Shown: one piece after another, positions 1-10,966 of the stretch | Numbering within the stretch: the stretch's first letter is position 1 | Layout of the letters: every line of letters begins with the position of its first letter | DNA from: Darksidea phi | Lineage: Eukaryota > Ascomycota > Dothideomycetes > Pleosporales > Lentitheciaceae | Direction of reading: 5' to 3' | DNA length: 28,491 bases | Assembly: GCA_030770425.1 (NCBI GenBank) | Contig: JASJFT010000187.1 | Location: 63,220-91,710, forward strand | Notes under the pieces: generated by a model | What the model saw: the letters and a program-made list of their open reading frames with translations, nothing else | What the model was told of the DNA's origin: nothing | Database searches by the model: none | Translations under genes and position numbers: made by a program

Positions 1-78
1 CTCCTGGGGGTCCTGCATTTATGCCTCCCACCTCCCACCACATACCCACCCACCTCCCCTTCGCCTTGCTTTGCTAGC

Positions 79-133
79 CCCCCCCCACCCCCCCCAAAAC
101 CCCCCACCCCCCGCCCCCCCCCCCCCCCCCCCC
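79..133. repeat. Poly-C tract block, 20-C homopolymer at 114-133
   Basis: Five C-runs separated by A or G occupy this block, ending in an uninterrupted run of 20 C at 114-133. Further C-runs lie near 346-355 and 420-428. On the minus strand these are consecutive G-tracts able to form G-quadruplexes. Homopolymers of this length are also prone to sequencing length error. Confidence 0.9.
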
Positions 134-647
134 ACTCAACGCCGTCTCGCCCGGCACCGGGAATGCGGCAAGCAGACGCCATCACCTCCGCACGCATGGC
201 CCCCTACGAATCTAAATTCCACCGTACCTTCACAGCGGGATATGCTAGATGGAGGAAAACATCTCATGCCCGTCTCGATGCCCCACTCGGTCGTCTAACT
301 CCAACTAGAAAAGCATTCCGGGAGGCCCCGGGAGCCCAAGAAGCCCCCCCCCCCTCGCATCCTCAAACACCAACGTACGCCATGCCCTCAATCAAGCCCC
401 GCAAACAGTAGATGCTATTCCCCCCCCCAAAAAAACCAAACGCCATACATGCCCCGATACCACCGTCCAAACATGCACGGTGTTGTAGATGTCAATTTGT
501 AAGGCTGTCTGACTAGGAAACATCGCATGACCCCCCTCTCTCCCCCTCCCCCTCCCCCAATCTCAGCCCTACACCCACCGCATATGCAATCAGCCCTACA
601 GGCCCACACGCCAGTCAGCCCTACGACCCGCTTCTTAGGATCCTACT

Positions 648-670
648 TACTACTACTACTACTACTACTA
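648..670. repeat. TAC trinucleotide microsatellite
   Basis: Seven uninterrupted TAC units plus a partial eighth are seen. They are followed within about 30 bases by an imperfect CATCAC/CATCCC repeat region (about 700-742). Nothing indicates that either is coding. Confidence 0.9.
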
Positions 671-1911
671 ATTACTTATTACCGCTAGCTTCCGTGTCCA
701 TCACACCTCATCACATCTCATCACATCCCATCCCATCCCATGATCACCACCGCTACATCCCCCCCCAACAACCCAGCCCACACAAGCACAAACCTAAAAC
801 CTCGCATTCACCACTCGCCACTCACCACCGCAGCCCACCGCGCTCTTCCCGCCCTCCGCGAGAAAACAACCCATTGCAGCCTTATCACACGAATCCCGCC
901 CCAAAAACAGCCCGTTTGATGGGCAAAACCTAGTTCAGCCGTGGCGTTTGTCCCTTTGTTGTTCCCCCTCCCAAGGACGGAATGCAGGAAAACACTCAGC
1001 TTGCTGCAGGAACTGGGCGAACCATGTCCGTCCTGACGTGCGGCGAGGCGGACGCCCTGGAGGCCACGTGCCATGGAGTCGGGTTCTGGGCTACTGCGGG
1101 GCGTATCCGGAATGTTGGGGTGTAACCGTAACCGGGTTTATTATATACATGGTGGGTGGAGTCGCCCCGTGTGCGGAGCGCGCGACTGTGGTTGGCTGGT
1201 AAAGTGCTGACGTAGGATATTTTTGGTGGACATTGGGCAATGATAGGGTACGATGGGGAAGGCTTGGGCGTGAGCACGATTTTTTGCCAGCGTGTTGATA
1301 AGCACTACGTTCCGCGTTAACGTTCGGCAGAGTGTGCGGAACTTCCATGAGATATACAGACCTAGGTACGTCAAAGCAGCAATGCATCAACTCGTTTGCC
1401 CAATCACTCTGCATCTCTATTCCTTGCTTAAGAATACTTGCGCTCACGCTTTAATTCGCATCACATCACAATGCGAGACACACGAGTTAAAGTTACCAAC
1501 GCATAGATTGAAACGTCGAACTCCCAGCAACGTGCACAGCACGGTGATTAAAAGTCCTACCATGATACACATTAACCTAATTCCGAAAACCCGCGTAGCT
1601 CATGCATATCATAACCAATATCAACAGCGAACGCCTTCCCAAAGTAGTGGTATCGATCTGAAAGTGCCCCAAGCGCACGAACCCGACAAAGAATAAAGCG
1701 CGAAACAAGAATAATAAGGGTAAAGAAGAATCCACAAGAAAAAGTCCGTCGACAAGAAAGGTAAAAGTACAACAAGAAAGTGTCTTGATCATCGCGTTCA
1801 GTGTACGGCCGTACAATCCGATCCAACACTTGGAGTCGAAAAACGAGGGAAAGAGTCAAGATAAGAGAAGAGAAGCAAAAGCTTTTTTCCGTGTCCGAAT
1901 TATTCCCAAAG

Positions 1912-4236
1912 TTAAATCATAAACTCCTCCATCTCCGCGGCGGAAGCCATGGACGGAGCGCCGATAATGTTGTCCGGGAGGCATACTCCACGCTCCTCAG
2001 GCGTCGCGTTGTGCAACGCCTCGGACCTCTTCATTGTTTGCACGTCGAGATCGGTAACATAGTTCTTCCCGTCGGGCAACTTCATCCGGACCTCAAAGTC
2101 CTGATCAAGCATCATGTCGTCTTTCCATAGACGCCTCGGCCCATCGTAGACGCAAAGGACACGCTTCTTCATCTTCATCTTGTCGGTCGCACAGCCCCAG
2201 CTCACAGGGTAGTTCTTGCGCTTCTTGCGGCCCGACCCGGTGATTGCCACGCCGCCCTTGGAAAAGGTCAGCCCGGCCCGAGGACCCCGCCCACCCGAGG
2301 TCTTCGCCACTTTGGAGGAGTTGCCACTCCCGGCGTGCGAGATGACACCCCGGGAGTGTGTTGATTGTCAATGCGATTTGTGGGGTTTGAGGCTGCCTTT
2401 GCCGGAGCGCGAGCGGCGTACACCGTAAGTGTCATCGTTTGCGTCATCGACATCGAAGTCCTCCTCCGAGGCGTCATCATCGTCGTCGTCATAGCTAGGG
2501 ACCGTGTATTCGACGCTGTTTGAGAGACCGTTGCGGTCGAGTGTCTCGGTGACGTTCTTGTCTTCGGCGACGGAGGTGAGGAGACGTTGATTGATGGCCT
2601 CGCTAGGGTCGGCTTGTTGGACGACGCGGAGGACGCAGTCGTCGAGATGCTCGTAGAACTCTTGCGCATTGGCAAAAGTTACTGAGCAAGTGGAGCAGGT
2701 ACCGGCGACTTGTTGCGCTCCGGCGTAGGCCTTGCGACTGGTCGGCGACTTCTTGCGGCTGTTCGGAGGATTTTGCTCGACACCATGGACCGATGTGAGA
2801 TGGCGCTTGAAGACATCGGCGCGGTTGAACGACTTCTCCGCCGCCGAGCCAGACCCAGGACAGAAACCGCACACCATTGTGCCCTTGTAGTGCGTCAATG
2901 TGTGGCGGTTCTTGTCGTATTTGCGTGCGAAACCTTTGAGATGGTATTCGCAAGTCGCGATCGGACATTTTTCCGGTCGCTCGGTCTGGTGAGTAAGCAT
3001 GTGTGCCTTCAAGTCCTTGAAAACGCGACCACACTCCGGAAGAGGGCAGAGACCTTTCTCGCGGGACTCATCGTCAATCTCGTAGCTGCTCCCGCTCTTG
3101 CGGCTGATGCCAGAGTGCTGCGAGTGTAGCGAAGCATCCGATCGCCGCCTTTGGCCATTGAAGGTGGGGTATGGTTGGAAGCGTTGAGTGTCAAAGTAGG
3201 GCGACTGTGAGCCTCGCTTAATGTTCCTTGACCCAGGACGTTGGCTGTGCGAAGAAATGTGGGAAGGCGCAGGCGATGGTGGGTGGTCGATGACGCCAAA
3301 GCACGGCGACTGTGTTCGGATTTCGGGATAAGGCGAGGGGGGTGCGTAGGTCAGCGGGTGGCCAAATTGCACCAGGTTTGGATCTGAAGCCTTACTGTTA
3401 GAACGATGTTCTTCGTGGCCTTCGGCAAGAGAAGCAAGACTGGAAGGGAACCGACAAGATGACTCCAAGGGGATGGAATGTTTTTGACTTTGAGAGAAAA
3501 GTGGAGATGGATTGACGGGAGTTTGGGGGGATTGAGAAACGGCATTAGGAACGTCGTATGCGCGCACTTCATTCGAAAGGAGAGAGTTTCTGCGGGTCGC
3601 GTATGCGCTTGCCCACTGAGCCGGCCACTTCGCTGATGCAGGAGTGGAAGGCGATCTAAATACATTGCCGTGCGACGCCTCCGATTTGGGTGTTTTAGGA
3701 GATACGACAGAAGAAAAGGACTCGACGCGTGAAGGAAGTATTGTTGACTCACCCACACATCCGGGGACCTTGACGGGCTCTACCATGCCGGAATACTCGA
3801 AGCCGGGGGTGAGTCCAAGGCCGTTGACCATTGGATTCCAGGGCTCGTTGAACTGCGTGTTGAGCGAGGGCGAGCCCATGGCGGAAGAAGACACTGATGC
3901 GCAAGACTCGGACGAGGCAGACAGGATGGGGGGTTGATCGTGGAACGAATTTGATGCCGAGTTGGGTGATCCGGCGGGGCTGGCATATTGCTGGAAGGGA
4001 ACCTTGACGCCCTGTGCGATGCCGTCGTAGTGGAACTGGAGGTCCTGAGCCCTGGGAGCCTCGGAGAGGGGAGCCATGTGGTCATATGCGGCACTGAATG
4101 TGGGGTCCATGGCGTAGGATGTGGAGGGGAGGAAGGGCTGCGGGGTGGGGAGGAAGTCCAGTTGCTGCTCCTGGTGGGAGTAGAGCTCAAAGTCGTTGGG
4201 CATGGTGGCCGCAGTATATGGGACGTAGTCGATCAT
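1912..4236 (-). CDS. C2H2 zinc-finger transcription factor
   Basis: This is a probable nuclear DNA-binding regulator. The ATG at 4236 opens a 622-residue frame to a TGA at 2368-2370. The first 390 residues are Ser/Pro/Gln-rich and low in structure, as in fungal activation regions. Zinc fingers follow at about residues 397-416 (C-x4-C...H-x3-H, short linker), 424-449 (C-x4-C...H-x3-H), 456-484 (C-x2-C...H-x4-H) and a C2HC-type 514-534. An acidic run of six Asp (about 582-587) comes next, then a basic tail. The same frame resumes directly after the TGA and runs to TAA at 1912; this 151-codon part contains a lysine/arginine-rich GRKKRKNYP block and reads like a conserved C-terminal domain, so I include it (see the separate entry for the join). 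A frame start at 4248 is TTG and was not used. I cannot assign an orthologue name. Confidence 0.85.
2310..2423 (-). other. Putative intron (or readthrough TGA) in the C2H2 gene
   Basis: The TGA at 2368-2370 separates two parts of one reading frame. The only GT between the acidic region and the TGA is GTGTAC, with the intron starting at 2423. Pairing it with the AAAG acceptor at 2310 removes 114 nt, keeps frame and joins Tyr to Val-Ala-Lys. The donor is weak and no strong CTAAC branch is visible. The alternative is stop readthrough: the stop is TGA followed by C, a context known to be leaky, and the codons right after it (Gln-Ser-Thr-His-Ser-Arg) are open and protein-like. Confidence 0.4.
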
Positions 4237-4351
4237 GGTGAGAGTCAAGCTGGGCGGACCAGAATGGGGATATAGAGCGGCTCGGTCCTTTTCCCGACTG
4301 TTAGCATGCGCGATGGACAGTGAGGGGCCCCCGAGGGGAGGGTGCGTTTGG

Positions 4352-4363
4352 CGATCTTATAGC
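4352..4363 (-). promoter_or_regulatory. TATA-like element of the C2H2 gene
   Basis: The minus strand reads CTATAAGATCGC here, about 120 nt upstream of the ATG at 4236. Position and sequence fit a TATA-type core promoter, but there is no transcript evidence. Confidence 0.35.
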
Positions 4364-5410
4364 TTCTGGGCAGGGGAAAGCCTACCTTGAAACGCTAGAT
4401 TCCCCGCGGCCGCCTAGAGCCTGGGAGCCGTCACACGGGTGGGCGAGCTGGACAGTGTTGTGGTTTGGGAACTCGGTCGACCTGCTGCTGTTTGTTGCCA
4501 GATGCCCAGACGGGATGTCGAGGGGGATGGCCAGGCCGACCACTCGGTAGCGAAGGAAGCGGGAAGGCTTTGCGAGCGTCGAACGAGGTGCAGTGCAGTG
4601 CAGTGTGCTGGGCGACAAGACTGGACTTTTCGGTGCTGATCGGTGGCCTGGAACTGTTCCTCGTGGCTCGGGGGCGAAGTGGGTTATGTATAAGGCTCGG
4701 TCCAGCATCGATGGCCCCCAGCACCGCGCACGAAGCCACACGAACCCCGGGCGGCGCATGCTTGGGCCGGATGGCATGAGGTGGCAGACGGTGAATCCAC
4801 GCTAGGAAAATAAGAAAGACTCGTGCGCAGAGTACCGGCGGCCATCATTTCGCGTCTCCGCCTCGATCGCGCGCCCCGACCACTCGACGGTAAGACGAGC
4901 CCCCAGAGGTGCGGTGAGGGCGAGAGCGGGCTGCACGCGTATGCACGACGCTGCACCCAGGCTGGCGCGACCATACCCGAAGGGCGCAGGGCAAGCGCAC
5001 GCCGGCGAGTAGCAGGGCGGCGCGTGGGGAGCGTCGACTCCCAAAGAGGCGAAGAGAAGCGGATTGGGATGGTTCCAGGCGATGGGCAGCCTGGGCCACC
5101 GCTTCTGTGCGTCTGTCCTTCTGTCGCCCAGACCGTGGCCCTGTCCGCGCCCGCCGCCCTGGGAGTCCTGCGCGCCCTGGGCACCGCTGATTTGCCGTGG
5201 CGTCTTGGCCGCCGTGAGGCGCAGGTCGCGTGGCGGTGCCGCCGTGCGGGGCCCTGATTGGCCGCGCCCGCCTAAGATTAGCACACCCTCTGCTCCAACC
5301 GGCCGCCCTCACCAGCCTCTGCCCTCGCTGCCACTCTGCCACAGCGGTGGGCTCCCGTCTTGCCCTCGTCAAGCTTCTGCCCACACCGCGTTCGATGCCC
5401 CCTCCCCCCT

Positions 5411-5466
5411 TGTCCATGCCCATGTCCGCGACCACGTCCACGCCCACGTCCACGCCCATGCCCATG
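5411..5466. repeat. Imperfect hexamer repeat (CCATGC/CCACGT family)
   Basis: A run of related six-base units (CCCATG, CCACGT, CCACGC) is repeated about nine times. It produces His-Ala/His-Val repeats in one frame and alternating Trp repeats on the other strand, which explains part of the long open frames seen there. Confidence 0.75.
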
Positions 5467-6510
5467 CGCCCGCGGGCCCTGCGCGAAATGATGCTGCTAA
5501 TCGCTTGACTAAGGATACCGGTACAGCGCGCTGCGTCATGTTTGCGGCCTCACCGCCGGCCGCAGGCAGCACCGCGACTGCTCTCCCTCCACAAAGCGCG
5601 GGCTCCCCACTGCAACCGTTGCGCACCGCCGTGCCTTGTTCTCTCGACGCTTGCGGTGAGCGGTTGCGGCTCACGTCGAGACCACGCTCGCGCGCGCCAG
5701 CGACGCCTGCTCCCCGATGGCTTCAGGCCTGCCCGCACTGTGGGGGCACCGCAATCTTGCAACCACAGGACCGCTGGGCCAGCAGTTTTGCCAGGCACAA
5801 AGTCCGAACTTCGAGAGTGCTGCGAGATGGCTGTCGCCGTAATACTCGGGCTTTTCGTCCCGTGTCCATGCAGCCCGGGTAATCATCCTGTCTCGCACAC
5901 TCGTGGTCCCTGAATCCTCTGACCCGAAGTCATGGATAAGGTTGATGAGAAAGCGAGAAAGTAAAACCGTGAACCACGCCCCGGCGGCCCTCGCCGGGGA
6001 GACACCACCTATCAAACACCCCTCCTCGCTGCAGTGTAACCAGCTATCCCGGCGCATGAATGGTCTGCTTTATGTGCCACGAGAATTCCACAATGTAACT
6101 CCTCTCTCCAACCCAAGGGCGCGCCAGATGGTGAGATCTCGCCGTGTCTTAACGATGAATCCATTACGAAGTCTGGTTGCTCACATCGCCAACCCCATCA
6201 TCTCACGTGAAGCCCCCCGGGGTGCGGGCTGTCTGCATCGCCTTCGCGGGGAAGAGTGGTTGACTGCTAATAGCCTACCCTTGAACACGGCCAGACTTGA
6301 AGTGCTATTTCGGCCACTTGGACCAGGCGTTGCCATTTCCATATCCGCTACAATAGCGCTGCCAGTGGTCCACTATTTTGGTACGCCGTGGGGTTCTTCG
6401 TGGCTCGCGTCTGCTTGCCTCTCTGGACCGTCTCAACAATATTGAAACCGCAACATCAGAATCGCAGTCGAATGATCCAGTTTCTCCATCATGGCTGCAC
6501 CGCCACATGT

Positions 6511-6532
6511 TTCTCTCTCTCTCTCTTTCTCA
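6511..6532. repeat. TC dinucleotide microsatellite
   Basis: A pyrimidine run of alternating T and C with one TTT interruption. No gene is adjacent. Confidence 0.8.
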
Positions 6533-9144
6533 CGTCCGTATCGCACTATTAATAGTGAACGGCGAGCATAACTTCGGGTGGCGTCCAATCAACGCGCTCG
6601 GCAGAGCCCCAAGATGTGCCGGTGCGTGATTTGACCCACCGCGATACGATGGGCTTTGCACGGCCACATTGTCTAGACTTGCTTCTCCTGGCTTCAACCC
6701 TGCGGCCGCGCTCGTGTTGGCGCACTGAAGATTGGATGGGAAGAGCCGGGAGCCAGACTATGACGAGACAGGACTGTTTGGCGAAAATACTGGCTGCTCG
6801 TAATCTGAACACAAACCACAAAACACGTCCGGGTCGTGCCAGTCCGGAATGCGAAGTATGCAGGTCATGTCTCGTGTCGTGGATGTGTAGTGCACGATTC
6901 CAATGCTGATTGGCAATGATCAGTAACGCGTTCTATTAACGGACTTGTTGGGGGCGCTGATCGCAGTTCATCTTAAGTGTCAGACCGGCCACATGTTGCG
7001 CCGCTGCCACATAGGAGAAAAGTGCACCCCACCCGTCGAGAAAGACCAGACTCAGGGGCTCGAAATGTGACCAAGTCCGCTTCTGAGACACCCGCCAACT
7101 CGATCTCGAAGGCATTGGGGACTGCGACGGCCACGCACGTCTCCTGCGTCAATGAAGTGTCGCGGCTCCAAGCCCGAACTTGGGTCCGGCCCTCGAAGCT
7201 CGCTTCACCTGGCTTGCGCTGTCAGATGGCCGGCGACACTCGATAACTCAGAGCCTTGGTTGTCCACAGATGCCGCTTCTGGAAACTGTCGCACGGAACG
7301 AGGGGCACGGCAGGAGCAGAGCGCATGGGGCGCCAAAAGCCACTGCGACGGGTGATCCGCAGCGAATGCTTGCTAGGAGGGTACCAATATTTCGGATTGG
7401 GTATGTCGCCAGCACCATGCGAAGCCGTTTTCGAGCGCGTGTCGCTGGCGCACCGATTCAATTCAATGGACCTTCTTTGGCGGGCAACGCAGGCTGTGTG
7501 GAATGCAGTCTGCCCCCGTACCCTCGATCGATAGCGCTGTGCGTCGGTCGGCGTCGGGAGACTCGCCAAGATGGACTCGCCGACGGTTGAGTTCGCTGCA
7601 ATTTGGGTCGCCGTCAGATGGTTGCATGACGGGATCTGTCCCCGCGCAGCACACCCAGGGCCGTCGCGCGTGAAGTCGCTCTGCGTTCATATGTTGATCG
7701 GCCTCGCCGCCGCTTGCTTCGGCGTCGCCTGAATAGAGTGTCCCCGCACAGTGTGCCAAGCGCCCGATTTGGCTAGTCTATCACACCCAGCGAAGTGGCC
7801 TTCCCGCGCGCTAATGAGATGGCTAAGCCACGATAGGAGGTGGATAGTCAACGAGTGAGGAGTCGTCGGCGCGCAAGCCGTGCCCATCGACGACTGCTTT
7901 TTGGCCTCAGACCCTAATTGTCGGTGTGGCCTGATCTCTGCGCGCAGAGCCTCATATCCCGTCTCATTCACCCTGCACTTCCACGACATTGGCCCGAGCT
8001 TCACCGCCCGCCCGACGCCAGATCTCGATTGCCGGCCCTGGAGGGTTTGTTTTCGGCGGTGGCTGCAACAATAAAGCAGGCCTGCGTTCGTGGACGGCAG
8101 GCAGGCGTGGACAGCAGGGAGCCACGGTCAGGCACACGTCCGTGTTCGAGACTGCGACGAGAATCCGCAGCCTCGCCTACCCCTCTCGCGCGTCCAGAGA
8201 GCAATGTAATGGGGTGGTGTGGACCGATGGGTGCAGTAGCGGGGCTGGGGCGCTAGATTGCCTGCTAAGCACACTCGCATGGCATGCCACAGCATCCGCC
8301 ACGACGCGGTTCTGGAGAGTGAAAATTCTACCGGTCCCTGTTTGGGAAAAAGCAACCGTGGACCGGGCTGCACGGCTCATCCCAATGGCCTCAAGGAGCC
8401 GCCCACCATGTGATTGCGTGACTGCATGACTGTGCTGTGTCTAGAACGCTGTCTCCTGAGGCGCGCTTCATTGTTAGTGATTAGCCGTGCATGCGTGAAC
8501 CTAATCCTTTGCCGTGGTCTCAGTGCGGTGCTCCTACTCGCTGACCCTAGGTCCTCCTGCAAGTGACCCCAAAGGCGAGCGACTGGGAGAGATGGCGAGA
8601 GCCGTCGCAGTCTGGACAAAGCCGAACCCGCCAAGTGTGATTGATGCTTGAGCGCGCCTCGTTCGGCGTGCGACTTGATAGGCAGATCACGCGATGGGCG
8701 TGCCCATTGGAGGGACCGGGCGGAGAAGCGTGCCCGCGCATTAGGCGGCGGGTTTTCGTGGAGTTCCCCAGCGTCCATTGCAGAATTCCGAGGGAAAAAG
8801 AATTGCAGAGTGCGATGAAGTGGTGTGAAGTGGTGTGGTCAACGTAAAGTTGCTTGGTGTCATTGCTGTGCCTTCCATAACCTTGTGGTCGGTAGCGAGC
8901 TTTGCCTCATTTGTTTGGCGCCTACACATCAACGCTTGCCGAATCTGGAGATTGTCCACGCCGCTTTAGGGGGGGCAAGCGGGCAAGAGACATGAATACT
9001 AATCATCCATCTGAGCTTGTTTTCCCTTGCCACTCAGCTAGCGCAAACTACTGCCGCCAAAGCTTCCCAATTCAATCGCATTCCGATGCTCCATCGCCGA
9101 GACCAGAACTAGTCCAGCATCTTGAAGACGGGAATAAGCTTCCC

Positions 9145-9935
9145 TCACGGCCTCGCCAAGTCATCTTCCAATGTCTGGAAATCAAGCACTACATCGGTAG
9201 CACACTGATAGTCTCCGCCATGGCACCGGTCTAAGGAGGGAAACTCACGGCATTCGAATCGTCTGCGAATCTCATCCTCGTCGAAATTATCCAGATCAGG
9301 AAAGGGTGACTGGCCCGCCATTGTAAAGTAAATGGCTGTCCCGAGGGCAAATATGTCTATTTTCCGATCGTGATAGTGTAGATCTGGTCGAGGCATTGAA
9401 AACATACAACTCTCATCAGTACCATCGTCGAGAATAACCACCCCATCTAGACCTAGAAGCGTTCCTTGAAAGTCGCACAGCTTGACTGATAAGTCTTTAT
9501 CGAGAAGGAGGTTTCCTACGTGGAGAGCGCAATGAAGTTTTTTTTTCGTGGACGTAGGCAAGACCTTCTGCAGCCTGCATTGCCCGTTTCAATCTCTGGT
9601 TCATCGCCGGATTTGGAGAGGAAGTGCGGAGATATCTTTCAACCGATCCGTTTGGCATATACTCGAGCAGTATGCCGTCTTCGTGTTCTCCCATTAATCG
9701 AATAATTCTTGGATGCTGTCCTAAGACCTGGAGTAGCTGCTGCTCGACTTTTAGGCCCTCTACCGCGGCTTTTACTGATAATCGTATGGGTGGCTTTCGT
9801 TGGACGTACGACTGGGAATTTGTGGACGGTATCTTCGGTAAAATGCGCGATGTAATTGCTGAAACCAGCAGAAACGAATTCGTGCACTCCCCTTGGATAC
9901 GGAGGATAGAATACGTCAGGGCCGGAAGCGTCCAT
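9145..9935 (-). pseudogene. Protein kinase-like pseudogene (two frameshifts)
   Basis: The ATG at 9935 begins a kinase N-terminus (FYPPYPRGVHEFVSAGFSNY), which needs a change of frame around 9772-9815 to reach the KAAVEGLKVEQQLL helix, then the LLLEYMPNGSVERYL hinge region and AYVHEKK. A second frameshift falls in a nine-A run (9538-9546 on the plus strand, T9); eight A would join it to the catalytic loop. That loop reads HCALHVGN where active kinases have HxDLxxxN, so the catalytic Asp is Ala. DFQG replaces DFG (usual in this fungal family), and the C-lobe IFALGTAIYFTM and PFPDLD motifs follow. The tail seems to lack about ten residues before the final helix. Two frameshifts plus loss of the catalytic base argue for real decay rather than only sequencing error. 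The family is a fungal protein-kinase-like group expanded in Dothideomycetes (from memory). Confidence 0.8.
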
Positions 9936-10275
9936 TTTAAAGAAGTAGTTAGTGGCTCGATCGAAGATGTCTGCGTGCGGCGGGCGGGTTGGGGGAGGAT
10001 GGAGGGAGAGTGCACAAGGCGAGGCCGGGACACAGCTCTGGTGATGGCTCCGCTGATGCGGGCTGCGCTAGTAATGTCGTCATTCCTTAGGCAAATATGT
10101 GGAATCTGCTTGCGGACGAAGGGAGAAAACTAAGCAGGTTATGGATGGAAGCATGATCAGTGTAGCCTTGGGTCCTATTCTAGCATACTCTGCTGGTTCT
10201 TGCCGCGTGCGGATGAGTAGGTTCGCTTCTAAAAAGGAGGAAAATCAGGGAGGCAGCCGCTAAGCCCGACATCGC

Positions 10276-10512
10276 ATGGCTACGCCGCATAGCTACGCCT
10301 CTCTTGACGTCTACTTGATGCTTCCGCCCAGCTCCGGGCCTGTTGCGCTTCGCACCAAACAAGTTTACCGAAACTCAAAACACGAGCTCGAAAGCATCAT
10401 CATTGTTCTTTGCAGAAATGCTGGCACTTACGCCTGCCCCGGAATCATAGACAATCATTCATTTGGGCTACTCTTGCGCGAAAAGGCATCTGTAAGAAGT
10501 GTTGCTTTCTGA
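10276..10512 (+). pseudogene. FunK1-like kinase C-lobe fragment
   Basis: A 78-codon frame contains SYASLDV, then PPSSGPVALRTKQVYRNSK, then HELESIIIVL. This resembles the activation-segment end and the HDLES-F-YVL helix of FunK1-type fungal kinases (PF17667). No catalytic HRD or DFG part is visible upstream on the plus strand, and downstream similarity, if any, moves to another frame (about 10440-10530, WATLARKGI). It lies opposite in orientation to the two flanking kinase-fold pseudogenes. I treat it as a relic; the match is short and made by eye. Confidence 0.4.
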
Positions 10513-10966
10513 TTCTTGCCGCTGGGGATGTGCTGTGCCTCGCATGCCATCAACTTCAGCCGACACTCTGCTATTTCCATTACTGTGCCACCCCGTATCA
10601 GTAATTTCTCGTCGTCATTATTCAGGGAAATTCTTGTCTGAGTTCGTTGGATGTCAAGTCTTTGTGATGACTCGAAGCGCCTGCTGTGCCTCCTCCTTTC
10701 GTCGATTAGCTTTACCTACGCCGCAGGATAAGCAGCGGCTAAGAGAATACGAAAATTTCGCATGACTAGAGCTATGCTATTGTGCTCTCTGGACTACAGT
10801 CCCAATATCCCGCCGAAGGGCGTAGCGCAGATGCGTGTGGGTTTTCGTGGTTTTTTAGGTGCGCTGACAAATTCTGTATCCGAGGACGCCAAAGAGTAGA
10901 TAGAAGGAAAAACAGGGCTCTTTGAACGCTAACTACAAAAAGAGACTATTTCAACAGGGCGGAACC

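Larger units (their letters stand above)
1..1911. other. Intergenic, C-tract and microsatellite-rich
   Basis: I find no convincing gene here. The first 620 bases are dominated by C homopolymers on the plus strand (G tracts on the minus strand), followed by CATCAC-like and TAC simple repeats. Open frames of 60-134 codons exist on both strands, but they overlap each other, several begin at non-ATG codons, and none shows a recognisable domain. The A-rich stretch from about 1690 to 1900 lies just past the stop of the minus-strand zinc-finger gene and probably includes its 3' untranslated region and polyadenylation site. Confidence 0.6.
4237..9144. other. 4.9-kb gene-free region upstream of the C2H2 gene
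   Basis: I see no recognisable gene in this stretch. The part from 4800 to 5900 is GC-rich and leaves long frames open on both strands at once (206 codons minus, 272 codons plus, overlapping at 5064-5465). That is what high GC produces by chance, and the translations are Arg/Pro/Ala/His-rich without a domain. No tRNA with both A and B boxes was found. Local features are a hexamer-type repeat near 5411-5466, a TC run near 6511-6532 and a 12-bp palindrome at about 6545-6556. The most economical reading is the extended promoter and 5' leader of the C2H2 regulator. Confidence 0.5.

Noticed and set aside
1091..1447. 118-codon minus frame
   Set aside because: No domain, no promoter-like context, and overlapped by several other open frames on both strands.
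1292..1696. 134-codon plus frame
   Set aside because: His/Thr/Pro-rich without a domain; it lies in the 3' flank of the C2H2 gene on the opposite strand.
4845..5465. 206-codon minus-strand open frame
   Set aside because: Same GC-rich segment as the plus frame. Its N-terminus is an artefact of the CCACGC repeat, and there is no recognisable domain.
5064..5882. 272-codon plus-strand open frame
   Set aside because: It overlaps a 206-codon minus frame in GC-rich DNA. The translation is Pro/Arg/Ala/His-biased, contains hexamer-repeat products and has no domain; most likely a chance frame.
6545..6556. 12-bp perfect palindrome (ACTATTAATAGT)
   Set aside because: A palindrome of this size with AT-rich core is expected by chance in a window this long, and it has no gene nearby.
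9497..10033. 178-codon frame taken as an intact kinase gene
   Set aside because: Its first 90 residues are an out-of-frame reading of the real kinase N-terminus (which starts at 9935), and it ends in the A9 frameshift; the pseudogene model explains all parts.
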